Positions 53,152 through 61,627 of a DNA stretch of 62,883 nt are shown one piece after another. Position 1 is the first letter of the stretch. Every line of letters starts with the position of its first letter. Position numbers and translations under genes: made by a program. Source of the stretch: Pseudomonas sp. 6D_7.1_Bac1 (GTDB lineage Bacteria > Pseudomonadota > Gammaproteobacteria > Pseudomonadales > Pseudomonadaceae); assembly GCF_025465945.1 (NCBI RefSeq), contig NZ_JANLNW010000073.1:1-62883 (forward strand), read 5' to 3'. Under the pieces are notes generated by a model that was not told where the DNA came from, searched no databases, and saw nothing but the letters and a program-made list of their open reading frames with translations.

Positions 53152-53733
53152 TCAAGCGCGACGCAGGGCGTGTTGTTCCATGCGGTTTTGCAAGCGATAC
53201 AGGTAGGCAAAACCCTGCTCCCAACGATGGTGACCGGACTTCACATTGATGTGCCCGGCCCCCGCCAGAATCCCCGCTTCGGCGCCCCAGTGACGTGCCA
53301 GCTCAAGCGCCCGTGGAGCGCTGACGGCGGCGTCGTTGTCGGAGCTGACGACCTGGCTCGGGAACGGCAGCAGGTGCGTCGCAATGGGTGCAAAGTTACG
53401 CAACGCAGGCGAGCAGGCCGGGCGTTCGACATCGGCAGGCGCCACCAGCAAGGCCCCGCGAACCTGACGCAACGCCTGCAACGGCGCAGTGGCAGCCCAA
53501 TGCGCAACGGTGATGCAGCCCAGGCTGTGAGCGATCAGGATCACCGGCGTGCTGTCGGCATCAATGGCTTCAGCCAGCGCCGCAACCCAATCCTCACGGC
53601 GCGGCGTCAGCCAATCGGCCTGCTCCACCCGTGCGCTGTTCGGCAGGCTGTTCTGCCAATGGCTTTGCCAATGATCATCTGGCGATCCTTGCCAGCCCGG
53701 CACAATCAGGTAGCGAATTGATTCGTTGCGCAT
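53152..53733 (-). CDS. RBBP9/YdeN-family alpha/beta hydrolase
   Basis: This 193-residue serine hydrolase has the family start YLIVPGWQGSPDDHWQSHW. The nucleophile is in IAHSLGCI, the acid in SSDND and the His in GAGHINVKSG, so the triad is complete. It follows the sigma-54 activator's upstream end by about 55 nt on the same strand and may be cotranscribed with it. The substrate is unknown. Confidence 0.88.
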   Translation of the reverse strand: MRNESIRYLIVPGWQGSPDDHWQSHWQNSLPNSARVEQADWLTPRREDWVAALAEAIDADSTPVILIAHSLGCITVAHWAATAPLQALRQVRGALLVAPADVERPACSPALRNFAPIATHLLPFPSQVVSSDNDAAVSAPRALELARHWGAEAGILAGAGHINVKSGHHRWEQGFAYLYRLQNRMEQHALRRA

Positions 53734-53849
53734 GGGGGAGCTCTCCGGTGCGTGTCTGTTCCTGATCGAGTATAGGGACGGGATTTATATTCGTTAAGGA
53801 ATAAGAAGCTATTTATTAAGACCTGTATCGAATATATGAAATGCCCCCC

Positions 53850-53939
53850 TGTGGGAGCGAGCCTGCTCGCGATAGCGGTTTACCAGCCACCATTGATGCT
53901 GAATTTGATGACGTCATCGCGAGCAGGCTCGCTCCCACA
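53850..53939. repeat. REPIN, class A (R14)
   Basis: Inverted class A units at 53850-53872 and 53917-53939 lie between the exbD terminator and the hydrolase gene. Confidence 0.92.
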
Positions 53940-53969
53940 GGGTTTGCTGACGGGCACTTTGTTGAGGAC

Positions 53970-54004
53970 AAAAAAAGGGCCGTACCCTGCCAAGGAGACG
54001 GCCC
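53970..54004 (-). terminator. tonB-exbB-exbD operon terminator
   Basis: A GGGCCGT/ACGGCCC stem with a 14-nt loop is followed by seven U on the minus strand, 18 nt past exbD. Confidence 0.88.
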
Positions 54005-54021
54005 CGGAAATCAAAAATCTG

Positions 54022-54423
54022 TTAACGCGCGGTGATGACCGACAGCTTGGTAATCCCCGCCCGTTCGATAGATGCCATGGCCCGCGCCACTTCGCCGTAG
54101 TTCACAGCGTTGTCCGCTTGCAACTGCACGCGCACTTCGGGGTCTTTGGCCTTGGCCGCCTGCAGGTTGAATTCGAGCAGGTCCGGCTGAATTTCATCCT
54201 TGTTGATAAACAGCTTTCCGGCGCCGTCGATGCTCACCACCAGCGGGTCCTTTTGCTCCACGGGCGCGACCGCTTCGGTCTTCGGCAGGTTGATCGGGAT
54301 CGCGTTGGTCAGCAGCGGCGCGGTGACGATGAACACCACCAGCAGCACCAGCATGACATCCACCAGCGGCGTGACATTGATCTCGCTCAGCACTTCATCG
54401 CTGTCCTGGGTTGAGAAGGCCAT
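54022..54423 (-). CDS. exbD: Biopolymer transport protein ExbD
   Basis: This 133-residue protein has one membrane segment (about 19-41) containing the essential acidic residue Asp22 in NVTPLVDVMLVLLVVF, and a periplasmic domain. It works with ExbB as the proton-driven motor for TonB. It starts one base after the exbB stop (TGATATG). Confidence 0.93.
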   Translation of the reverse strand: MAFSTQDSDEVLSEINVTPLVDVMLVLLVVFIVTAPLLTNAIPINLPKTEAVAPVEQKDPLVVSIDGAGKLFINKDEIQPDLLEFNLQAAKAKDPEVRVQLQADNAVNYGEVARAMASIERAGITKLSVITAR

Positions 54424-54424
54424 A

Positions 54425-55150
54425 TCAGGACGCCTCCTTCACTTTCTGCGCGCCACCCTGGACGGTGTTTTTGTGCGCCGTCGGGTGGATCAACACGCGA
54501 AACGAGCTCTTCTGCGCCAGGCTGTAGAAGTCGTGAGCAAAGTCATCGAGGTCAGCGGCAGTCAATTTCAGGCGCCGCAAAAAATAGTTGTAAACCAGCA
54601 CCGCCGGCACGGCGACGGCAATCCCCACGCCGGTCGCCACCAGCGCGGCACCGATGGGTCCAGCGACGGTTTCGAGGCTCGCAGAACCTGCGGCACTGAT
54701 GCCTTTCAACGCCTCCATGATTCCCCACACGGTGCCGAATAAACCAATGAACGGCGAGGTGCTGCCGATACTCGCAACCACGGCCAGACCGTTTTCCAGC
54801 GAGCGACGCTCCCGGACAATTTGCTGACGCAGAGCGCGCTCAAGGCGATCCTGATGATTGATCGCCTGACTCAGGTCCGCCGCATGCGCCGCTTCGCCCA
54901 CTTGAATCGCCGCGTAACCCGCCTGTGCGACACGGGCGGCAGCGCCGGGCTGGGTCTCGCTCAGTTCAGCCGCCGAAGCGAGGCTGGACGCGGCCCAGAA
55001 CTGTTTATGAAATTTACGATCCTGGGCTTTCAAGCGACCGAACTGCACGCCTTTGAGCAATGCCAAACCCCAGGTGGCGACGGAAAAAACCACCAGCAGC
55101 CAGATCACCGCGCTTTCGATGGATTGGAGTGGAGATGCCAGTAACGTCAT
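54425..55150 (-). CDS. exbB: Biopolymer transport protein ExbB
   Basis: This 241-residue MotA/TolQ/ExbB-family protein has three membrane segments (about 11-33, 135-157 and 175-197). Typical blocks are ASIGSTSPFIGLFGTVWGIMEALKGIS and GPIGAALVATGVGIAVAVPAVLVYNYFLR. ATG 55150 has GAGGGG upstream. It lies between tonB and exbD. Confidence 0.93.
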   Translation of the reverse strand: MTLLASPLQSIESAVIWLLVVFSVATWGLALLKGVQFGRLKAQDRKFHKQFWAASSLASAAELSETQPGAAARVAQAGYAAIQVGEAAHAADLSQAINHQDRLERALRQQIVRERRSLENGLAVVASIGSTSPFIGLFGTVWGIMEALKGISAAGSASLETVAGPIGAALVATGVGIAVAVPAVLVYNYFLRRLKLTAADLDDFAHDFYSLAQKSSFRVLIHPTAHKNTVQGGAQKVKEAS

Positions 55151-55196
55151 GATGTATTCCCCTCTGTGTAAACGTTTAGCGCGAATAGATTGCGGT

Positions 55197-55997
55197 TCAA
55201 TGAATCCTGAAATCGATAGGCACGCTGACCCAGCCGTCCTGGGCGACATCACCCTGCCTGGCGGGCACGAAACTCCAACGTTTGACGGCCGCTAACGCCG
55301 CGTCGTCGAGTTGCTGGCGACCACTGCTTTTCTGAATCTGGATCTCTCCAGGCTTACCGCTGGCCAGTACCTGCACCCGCAACAACACCGTGCCTTCCCA
55401 GCCGCGCCGCTGGGCCAGCGAGGGGTATTCCGGTGCCGGGTTTTTCAGGTACGCGGCGTTGGCCGAGGCCGGGGTCACTGGCGCGGGCGCCGGTGGGGCC
55501 GGGGCCGCTACGGGCGCTACGGGCGCTGCCGGTTGTGGCGGTGCAGGTGGTTGAGCAAAGGCCTTGGGCGCGGGTTTCGGCGCCGGCTTCACCACGGGTT
55601 TTGGTTTCGGCTTGGGTAGCGGCTTAACCGCCAGTTCGTCCTGTACCGGTGGCGGTGGCTCAACCACCGGCGGCGCGGGTTGCGGTGGCGGCGGTTCAAC
55701 GACTGGCGGCGCCGGGTGAGAAAACTCGATGGTCATCGGTGGAATCTGCGGCGGCACGATCGGCAGCGCCGGGGTCGGTTGCTGGTTTACCCAATAAATC
55801 ACCGCACCGTGCACCAGCACCGCCAGCACCCCGAGCAAAATCGCCTCACGACGGCTCAAACTGCCCTTGGGCGTCTGTTGCAGTCGCAATTGGCCCAACG
55901 GCAGCCGATGCGGGCGGCCGAGGTCGACCAACTCACCACTGGGTGCCTGGCGCCACAACACGTCATGTGCACTGGCGGCGGTCTGGACATTGCCCAT
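55197..55997 (-). CDS. tonB: Energy transducer TonB
   Basis: This 266-residue protein passes inner-membrane energy to outer-membrane receptors. It has an unusually long cytoplasmic lead (about 50 residues) before the single membrane segment (about 52-70). A Pro/Lys-rich periplasmic linker holds a tandem PPVVEPPPPxPAPPVVEPPPP repeat and a PKPKPKP stretch. The C-terminal TonB domain (about 185-266) reads PEYPSLAQRRGWEGTVLLRVQVLASG. The operon tonB-exbB-exbD next to one receptor suggests a dedicated system. Confidence 0.92.
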   Translation of the reverse strand: MGNVQTAASAHDVLWRQAPSGELVDLGRPHRLPLGQLRLQQTPKGSLSRREAILLGVLAVLVHGAVIYWVNQQPTPALPIVPPQIPPMTIEFSHPAPPVVEPPPPQPAPPVVEPPPPVQDELAVKPLPKPKPKPVVKPAPKPAPKAFAQPPAPPQPAAPVAPVAAPAPPAPAPVTPASANAAYLKNPAPEYPSLAQRRGWEGTVLLRVQVLASGKPGEIQIQKSSGRQQLDDAALAAVKRWSFVPARQGDVAQDGWVSVPIDFRIH

Positions 55998-56337
55998 TGA
56001 TTGACTCCCTGCGGTCTCTTTACGAATAACCCGAAAGGCCGGCGCTTGAAGCCCTCACGCGGCCGTTTCGATGGGTCAATCATTGGGTCAGACGCTTATC
56101 TCTTAAAGTAATTTTTAAGGCTTAATTTAGATCTTAAACGAATATGAAAACCCTTCATTTTGTGCAAAGCCACGCCACTCAAGGGCCGTAGCCAAGCATC
56201 GAAAAGACGATGCTTTACGAGCATTTAAAGTATTCGTGGAAGGCATGAGTTTCAGGGAGGGGAAGTTGGATATCAATTAACCAAAAATAGTTATTCGACA
56301 ATAGCCATAAGACAAAAACAAACCATAAATAAAAAAC
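55998..56337. promoter_or_regulatory. tonB promoter region, no genes
   Basis: There is no ORF with a ribosome site in this stretch. AT-rich sequence at 56095-56145 carries CTTATCTCTTAA (56095-56106), repeated exactly at 62847-62858, and TTTAGATCT (56127-56135), repeated at 60442-60450 between atsK and the LysR gene. Confidence 0.4.
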
Positions 56338-56369
56338 AGGCCGAGCGTACTTGTCAGTACGTTCGGCCT
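56338..56369 (-). terminator. Terminator of small beta-rich protein gene
   Basis: Long arms AGGCCGAACGTACT and complement (one mismatch) with a 4-nt loop are followed by GUUUUUUA on the minus strand. Confidence 0.88.
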
Positions 56370-56389
56370 GTTGATTGCTTCAATAAAGT

Positions 56390-56716
56390 TTATTGTTTAA
56401 CGAACTCGCCAGCCAGGCCAACTACATCGCCATCGAAGTTATTGCGAGAACCAAATGCCTTGAGTTTTGAGTAGTTGTGATCCGGCGAAAACAGTGTCCA
56501 CGCCTGATAGCCCACGCCATCGTTAAGGGCAGCAACCGTGATGATGGTCGGGTTGCCAGAGCTGTTCTGGAAGTGGTAGTGCCCATAACTGACATCGTAA
56601 TTCACACCGTTCTGGCTCAGCTTGCCGCTGAATGTTCCATTCGAATCATTGCCGTCGGTAATGACCAGTTTGGCGCCGGCGTTAGCGTTCACATAAGTCC
56701 CGTTAATACTCGACAT
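56390..56716 (-). CDS. Small beta-rich protein, avidin-like barrel possible
   Basis: This 108-residue protein has no signal peptide. It is rich in Gly, Asn and Tyr with alternating strand patterns: INGTYVN, KLVITDGND, GTFSGKL, YDVSYGHYHF, TIITVAAL, YQAWTLFSP, YSKLKAFGS. The NGTYxN ... KLxIT ... GTFSG start recalls the first strands of avidin/streptavidin barrels, but the closing Trp-rich biotin-contact region is not evident. It may bind a small ligand. ATG 56716 has AAAGGA 9 nt upstream. It has its own promoter and terminator between tonB and the receptor gene. Avidin kinship is a guess. Confidence 0.65.
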   Translation of the reverse strand: MSSINGTYVNANAGAKLVITDGNDSNGTFSGKLSQNGVNYDVSYGHYHFQNSSGNPTIITVAALNDGVGYQAWTLFSPDHNYSKLKAFGSRNNFDGDVVGLAGEFVKQ

Positions 56717-56918
56717 GATGATTTTCCTTTGCAGTGAAATAAGTGTCTTCCGATGAGTGCAAGTTCTCTCCTGAAAACTCACGAAACAGAGCATGGTTGG
56801 ACTTTCAATTATTGTCCACGGAGAAACCGGTTATTGTCGGACGAAAACGCTATAGACACTAAACGAACGACTCATAACTTATGACGATACTCAATATACT
56901 TATTGCTGTTTACGCTAA

Positions 56919-59282
56919 TCAAAAGTCATATCGCCCTGTCACACCGAGCGTACGCGGCGTCCCGAGCAAGCCTTCATAGCCACCGTTACCGCCAGTCCAG
57001 AGTGTCGTGTAATAGGTTTTGTCGAAGGCGTTTTTCAGCCACAGCGAGACGTCCCACTGGCCCTCATGGAAGTCGCCGCGCAGACCGGTGGACAAGTTGA
57101 CCACGGCGTAGCTGGGGATCTGCCCGAAGTCGGAATCCTCGACCGTACCCACTGCTTTTGAACGGAAGGCGTAGCTGGCGGTAAGGTACTCTTCGAGGCC
57201 ATTGCTGAGGTTCCATTTGTATTCGCCGTTAGCGTTGGCGATCCACTTCGAGGCGCCAACCACTTGATGGCCGCTGAGGTCGCAAGAGGCTGGAGCACCT
57301 GGCCGCAGGCTGACCTCCGGCGGGCATGGCGCATCTTTGTAGGAGAGGTAGCTGACATCGTTGTACGAGCCGTTGATATTCAGCGTCAGGCCGCGCAGCG
57401 GTACCAGGGTGCTCTCCACTTCCACACCGCGAGAACGCACCGAGCCGGCGTTGGTCAGGAACTGCACACGGTTGACGTCGTCGTAAGCGTTGGTCTGATA
57501 GCCGTTGACCCGAGTCCAGAACAGGTTGGCGTTGAGTTGCAGGCGCCGGTCCCACAGAGTGCTTTTGAAACCCAGTTCGGCGTTGTTGGCGCGCTCGGTG
57601 CCGATCAATAAGGAATCGGCACCTGCTACCGGCGCAGAACCGACCGACAGGTTGACCCCACCGGACTTCTCGCCGTGGGACAGCGTGGCGTAACCCAACA
57701 GGTCGTCGGTGAAGTGGTAGCTCAGGTTCAACAAGCCCGAAGGGCTGGTGCTGTACTGATTCAAATCCCCGGAATCGTAAGCCCCGGTACGACCGCGTCG
57801 AGCAGTGGCCGCCGCGCCGCTGACTGCCGCGCCACCGACGGGTGCATCACGGCTGACCCAGGCGTTTTTCTCCTCATAGCTGCCGCGCACACCGGCAGTG
57901 AAGTCCAGACGTTCGGTAAGGTGCCAGGTGCCTTGGGCGAACAACGCAAAGCTGCTGGTTTCGATATGGCCGTTGCCAATGCTGCTGACATTGGCCAGGG
58001 CACCGCGCGGTGTGCCGTTCCAGATATCGGCTTGCGGGCCGTAGTAAACGAAGGTTTTGTTGTCCAGGTTCGAGCCAAAATAGTAGGCGCCCAATACGTA
58101 GTCGAAGAAGCCGCCGGTGGGCGACGCCAGGCGAAATTCCTGGGAGTACTGCTTGTCCTCCACCGAGACCCCGGCGTTGTAGGCAACCGGCACGTTGAGG
58201 CCATCGTCGTTGCGCGGGGTGAAGTTCCACCAGCGATACGAGCTGATCGAGGTCAGGGTGAAATCGCTCGGCAAAGTCCAGTTGGCCTCAACCGATGTAC
58301 CGCCCTGATGCACGGTGACGTGTTGATCGCTGTCCAGGTTGACCTTGCGATGCGAGCCGTCCACCAGCGTCGCACCGGCAGCAGCGGCCCGTGATTCGTA
58401 CAGGTTGACGCCGTTGATGGTCGGTCCGGTGCTGTACAGCACGCGGGTGCCGGCGCTGGAATCCTCTTCGTTGTAATCGCCGATCCAGCGCAGGTTGAAG
58501 CTTTCGTTGGGCTTGTACAGCAGTTGCCCACGGAAACCGTCACGCGAGCCACCGTTCAAATCATGGCCGTCGAATTCGTTCTTGATGTCGCCGTCGCTAC
58601 GGGTACGGTAGGCAGAAAAGCGCCCGGCCAATTCATCGTTGAGCGGCCCGGAAATCGTGCCCTTGGTCTGGAAATAACCGTCTTCGCCAACCGAGGTTTC
58701 GATGCTGCGTTCCGGGGTGAACGTCGGTGCGCGGGTGCTGATGTTGATGACGCCTGCGGTGGTGTTCTTGCCGAACAGCGTGCCTTGCGGACCGCGCAAG
58801 ACTTCCAGTTGCTCAATGTCCATCAAATCGAACACCGCCATGCCCGGACGCCCGAGATAGACGTTGTCGATGTACAGCCCGACGCTGCCTTCCAGACCGT
58901 CACTGGCCGGGTTGTTGCCCAGGCCACGGATCGACACGCTGGACTGGCGCGCATGCATGTAGGCGACGTTGACGCTGGGCACCAGTTGCTGCAAATCCTG
59001 GATGCGATAGATCCGCTGGCTCTCCAGCGCCTGACCGCTGATCACGCTCATCGGGGTGGGCACTTCCTGCGAACTTTCTTCACGGCGGCGGGCGGTGACC
59101 GTCACGGTTTCGAGCTGGCCTTTATCGGCGCTGGTTTTACCAGTAGAGGCCGGAACACCGATGGTGTCGGTGTCGGCAGCATGACCCGGGGTCCAACTGG
59201 CGCTCCCCGCCAGCAACAGGGCCAGGGGCAGGCGTTTGAGCCGTCGGTGAGGTTGGGACGAGGCAAGGTTCAACGGACTCAT
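56919..59282 (-). CDS. sftP: TonB-dependent outer-membrane receptor, SftP-like
   Basis: This 787-residue receptor has a signal peptide (about 1-35, ending PGHA). A TonB-box-like segment LETVTVTARRREES follows, then the plug (SVSIRGLGNNPASDGLEGSVGLYIDNVYLGRPG) and a 22-strand barrel ending in GVTGRYDF, with the final Phe needed for outer-membrane assembly. In P. putida S-313 a receptor SftP serves sulfate-ester uptake with atsK under SftR. The position directly downstream of atsK and near a tonB operon supports that role. The name is inferred from context. Confidence 0.85.
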   Translation of the reverse strand: MSPLNLASSQPHRRLKRLPLALLLAGSASWTPGHAADTDTIGVPASTGKTSADKGQLETVTVTARRREESSQEVPTPMSVISGQALESQRIYRIQDLQQLVPSVNVAYMHARQSSVSIRGLGNNPASDGLEGSVGLYIDNVYLGRPGMAVFDLMDIEQLEVLRGPQGTLFGKNTTAGVINISTRAPTFTPERSIETSVGEDGYFQTKGTISGPLNDELAGRFSAYRTRSDGDIKNEFDGHDLNGGSRDGFRGQLLYKPNESFNLRWIGDYNEEDSSAGTRVLYSTGPTINGVNLYESRAAAAGATLVDGSHRKVNLDSDQHVTVHQGGTSVEANWTLPSDFTLTSISSYRWWNFTPRNDDGLNVPVAYNAGVSVEDKQYSQEFRLASPTGGFFDYVLGAYYFGSNLDNKTFVYYGPQADIWNGTPRGALANVSSIGNGHIETSSFALFAQGTWHLTERLDFTAGVRGSYEEKNAWVSRDAPVGGAAVSGAAATARRGRTGAYDSGDLNQYSTSPSGLLNLSYHFTDDLLGYATLSHGEKSGGVNLSVGSAPVAGADSLLIGTERANNAELGFKSTLWDRRLQLNANLFWTRVNGYQTNAYDDVNRVQFLTNAGSVRSRGVEVESTLVPLRGLTLNINGSYNDVSYLSYKDAPCPPEVSLRPGAPASCDLSGHQVVGASKWIANANGEYKWNLSNGLEEYLTASYAFRSKAVGTVEDSDFGQIPSYAVVNLSTGLRGDFHEGQWDVSLWLKNAFDKTYYTTLWTGGNGGYEGLLGTPRTLGVTGRYDF

Positions 59283-59405
59283 AAGGTAATTCCCGATCAA
59301 AAAACCCATGGCGACGTGTCGGCCATGCGTCATCTTTAAAGTTATTTATTCTTGCGAGGGCTTACGGAGTAAGAGATGACGTGGAGGATGCGTTGCGTCC
59401 GCCGT

Positions 59406-59424
59406 CGGGACGCGGAGCGTCCCG
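59406..59424. repeat. GGGACGC hairpin and half REP-like unit after atsK
   Basis: An 8-bp stem CGGGACGC-GGA-GCGTCCCG lies between atsK and the receptor gene. It is the same small hairpin found inside class B REPIN spacers. Next to it, GCGTGGGAACGATC (59443-59455) is half of the element at 6084 and runs into the atsK stop. Confidence 0.6.
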
Positions 59425-59454
59425 GCTGCATTCATTTGCTGCGCGTGGGAACGA

Positions 59455-60375
59455 TCAGTCAGCGCTGGTTTCGGGCCCTTTGAGGGTCTGGCTACGCTGC
59501 CCCGACACCCCCACCGGCACCTCACCCTTGAGCGTCACCCGCCGTACGATCCGCTCCTGAGTGCCGTAATCGTCCACCGCATAATGCTGGGTCGAGCGGT
59601 TGTCCCAGATCGCCACATCACCGGCCTGCCAGCGCCAGCGCACCGTGTTTTCCAGACGCGTGACATGGCTTTGCAGCAGGTTGAATAAATGCGCCGAATC
59701 GGCCAGTGAATAGCCCTTGATGCGCTTGACGAAATGCCCCAGCACCAGGCTCTTCTCGCCGCTGATCGGGTGCACGCGAACCACCGGATGTTCGGTCTCG
59801 TAAACGGTCGAGGTGAAGATCTTGCGGTAGCGCTCCAGCTTCTCTGCCGATACGTCCGGCTTGGCACCGGCGTAGTCATATTCGTTGCTGTGCACCGCCC
59901 AGAGCTTGTCCGCCAGTTCGCGCAGCTCTGGCGCCAGTTCGTTGTAAGCGCTCGCGGTGTTGGCCCACACGGTGTCGCCACCGGAGGTCGGCGCCAGCAC
60001 CGAGCGCAGGATCGAAGCTTTCGGGTAGGCATCGACGAAGGTCACGTCGGTGTGCCAGGAGTTGGCGCGCTGGCCTTCAGCGCCGTCCAGTTCCAGCAGG
60101 TAACGAGTACCGTCACGCACCGGCACGGTCGGGTGCGCCACCGGCTCGCCGAGCAAATGAGCAAAGGCCTCCTGACGCTGATCGTCGAGGTGCGTTTGCT
60201 CGCGAAAGAAGATCACTTTGTACTGCACCAGTGCCTGCTGGATGGCTTCAACGGTGCTGGCGTCCAGCTCGCCGGAGAGCTGAATGCCACGAATTTCGGC
60301 GCCGATGCGACCGGCCACCGGATGAATTTCAAGGGCGTGAACAGCGGGTTTGATGGCTAAAGCGGCATTGCTCAT
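59455..60375 (-). CDS. atsK: Alkylsulfatase AtsK (2-oxoglutarate dioxygenase)
   Basis: This 306-residue iron(II)/2-oxoglutarate dioxygenase oxidises the carbon next to the ester oxygen of alkyl sulfates, giving an aldehyde and sulfate. Ligands His108 and Asp110 (WHTDVTF) and His264 (QHYAVDDY) match the P. putida S-313 AtsK numbering, as do Arg275 and Arg279 for 2-oxoglutarate and sulfate. The N-terminus MSNAALAI and the segment RANSWHTDVTFVDAYPKASILRSV are AtsK-specific and separate it from TauD. ATG 60375 has GAGGG upstream. It is divergent from the LysR gene. Confidence 0.93.
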   Translation of the reverse strand: MSNAALAIKPAVHALEIHPVAGRIGAEIRGIQLSGELDASTVEAIQQALVQYKVIFFREQTHLDDQRQEAFAHLLGEPVAHPTVPVRDGTRYLLELDGAEGQRANSWHTDVTFVDAYPKASILRSVLAPTSGGDTVWANTASAYNELAPELRELADKLWAVHSNEYDYAGAKPDVSAEKLERYRKIFTSTVYETEHPVVRVHPISGEKSLVLGHFVKRIKGYSLADSAHLFNLLQSHVTRLENTVRWRWQAGDVAIWDNRSTQHYAVDDYGTQERIVRRVTLKGEVPVGVSGQRSQTLKGPETSAD

Positions 60376-60442
60376 GGGTAGACCCTCTATCTGACTGCTG
60401 ACGGTTTGCCGGCCGCGAAACAACGCTCTATCTATATTCTAT

Positions 60443-60452
60443 TTAGATCTAA
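60443..60452. promoter_or_regulatory. Palindrome in atsK/sftR intergenic region
   Basis: TTAGATCTAA is a perfect 10-bp palindrome in an AT-rich stretch between divergent atsK and the LysR gene. It could be part of the regulator's binding site. The overlapping TTTAGATCT word recurs in the tonB promoter. Confidence 0.4.
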
Positions 60453-60558
60453 TAGATATTCATATGCTTCGTTGACGGAATAAGAGCTTGCATTTAAAAC
60501 CTCAAGCAATCCTCGTCGCAAATGCCTTCGAGCTATTTTTAGGATGCCGGAAAAGCAT

Positions 60559-61479
60559 ATGGATCTTCGCCAGTTGCGTTACTTCATCGCCCTCAACGAA
60601 CACCGCAGTTTTGTCCGCGCCGCCGACGCCATGGGCATCACCCAACCGGCATTCAGCCGCAGTATTCAAGGGCTGGAGCAGGAGTTCGGCTGCGTGCTGG
60701 TGGATCGCGGCAACAAGGATTTACGCCCCACGCCAGAAGGTCAGGTGGTGCTGCAACACGCCTTGAGTCTGGTCCAGGGCGCGGCATTGCTCAGCGCCGA
60801 AGTGACACAGATGACCAAGCTCGATGCCGGCGAGTTGCACTTCGGCTGCGGCCCGGCACCCGCGGTCAAACTGGTGCCGGATGCGGTGGCGCAATTCGTC
60901 AATTCGCACCCGAAAGTGCGCACCTGTTTTCAGGTGGATAACTGGGAAAAACTCAGTCGCGCGCTCAGCCGCGAAGAGATCGAATTCTTCATCGCCGACA
61001 TCCGCCATTTCGAGGCTGATCCAAACTTTCAGACGCGAGCGTTAACCCCCAAGCGCGGGGTGTTTTTCTGCCGGCCGGGGCATCCGTTGCTGGCCAAGGA
61101 AAGCCTGTCGACCAATGACATGTTCGACTACCCGTTGGCGACCACGCTGATCCCGCCGGGCATTCGCAAACTGCTGGCGAACCTTAGTGGCCGGACTGAC
61201 TTTTCACCGACCATCGAAACCGAACATTTTCCGGCGTTGGTGAAGATCGTGCTGCAATCCAACGCGATTGGCGTGGGCACTGAAGAAGCCTTTATCGAAG
61301 ACATCGCCCAGGGCTCGCTGGCACTGCTGCACTGGCGAAATCTGCCGCAGAACATCGAAAGCATGAATGCGCGGTGCGGGGTTGTGAGCCGTACAGGGTT
61401 TCGGTTGTCGCCAGCGGCGCGGGCGATGATTGAGGTGTTGGTGGCGGTGGATAAACAAGAGATCGCCGTCGCGGTTTGA
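60559..61479 (+). CDS. sftR: LysR-type regulator, SftR-like
   Basis: This 306-residue regulator has the N-terminal winged helix MDLRQLRYFIALNEHRSFVRAADAMGITQPAFSRSIQGLEQEFG and a periplasmic-binding-like effector domain. In P. putida S-313 the LysR protein SftR controls atsK and sftP, and this gene is divergent from atsK with the receptor downstream. ATG 60559 gives the usual family start; an ATG five codons earlier is possible. The effector may be a sulfate ester or sulfate-status signal. The SftR name rests on gene order. Confidence 0.82.
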   Translation: MDLRQLRYFIALNEHRSFVRAADAMGITQPAFSRSIQGLEQEFGCVLVDRGNKDLRPTPEGQVVLQHALSLVQGAALLSAEVTQMTKLDAGELHFGCGPAPAVKLVPDAVAQFVNSHPKVRTCFQVDNWEKLSRALSREEIEFFIADIRHFEADPNFQTRALTPKRGVFFCRPGHPLLAKESLSTNDMFDYPLATTLIPPGIRKLLANLSGRTDFSPTIETEHFPALVKIVLQSNAIGVGTEEAFIEDIAQGSLALLHWRNLPQNIESMNARCGVVSRTGFRLSPAARAMIEVLVAVDKQEIAVAV

Positions 61480-61486
61480 TGGCTCT

Positions 61487-61618
61487 TGTGGCGAGGGAGC
61501 TTGCTCCCGCTGGAGCGCGAAGCGGTCCCAACCTAGAGAACCGCGTTCATTCAGTCAGAACTCAGTGGCCGGGTTGCGACTGCTTTGCAGCCGAGCGGGA
61601 GCAAGCTCCCTCGCCACA
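61487..61618. repeat. REPIN, class B (R15)
   Basis: Inverted class B units at 61487-61511 and 61594-61618 lie between the convergent sftR and atsR genes. Confidence 0.92.
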
Positions 61619-61627
61619 GTTGAGTGC

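Noticed and set aside
11745..61618. Repeated palindromes as a CRISPR array
   Set aside because: The units are scattered singly or in inverted pairs between genes, with no regular repeat-spacer spacing and no cas genes.
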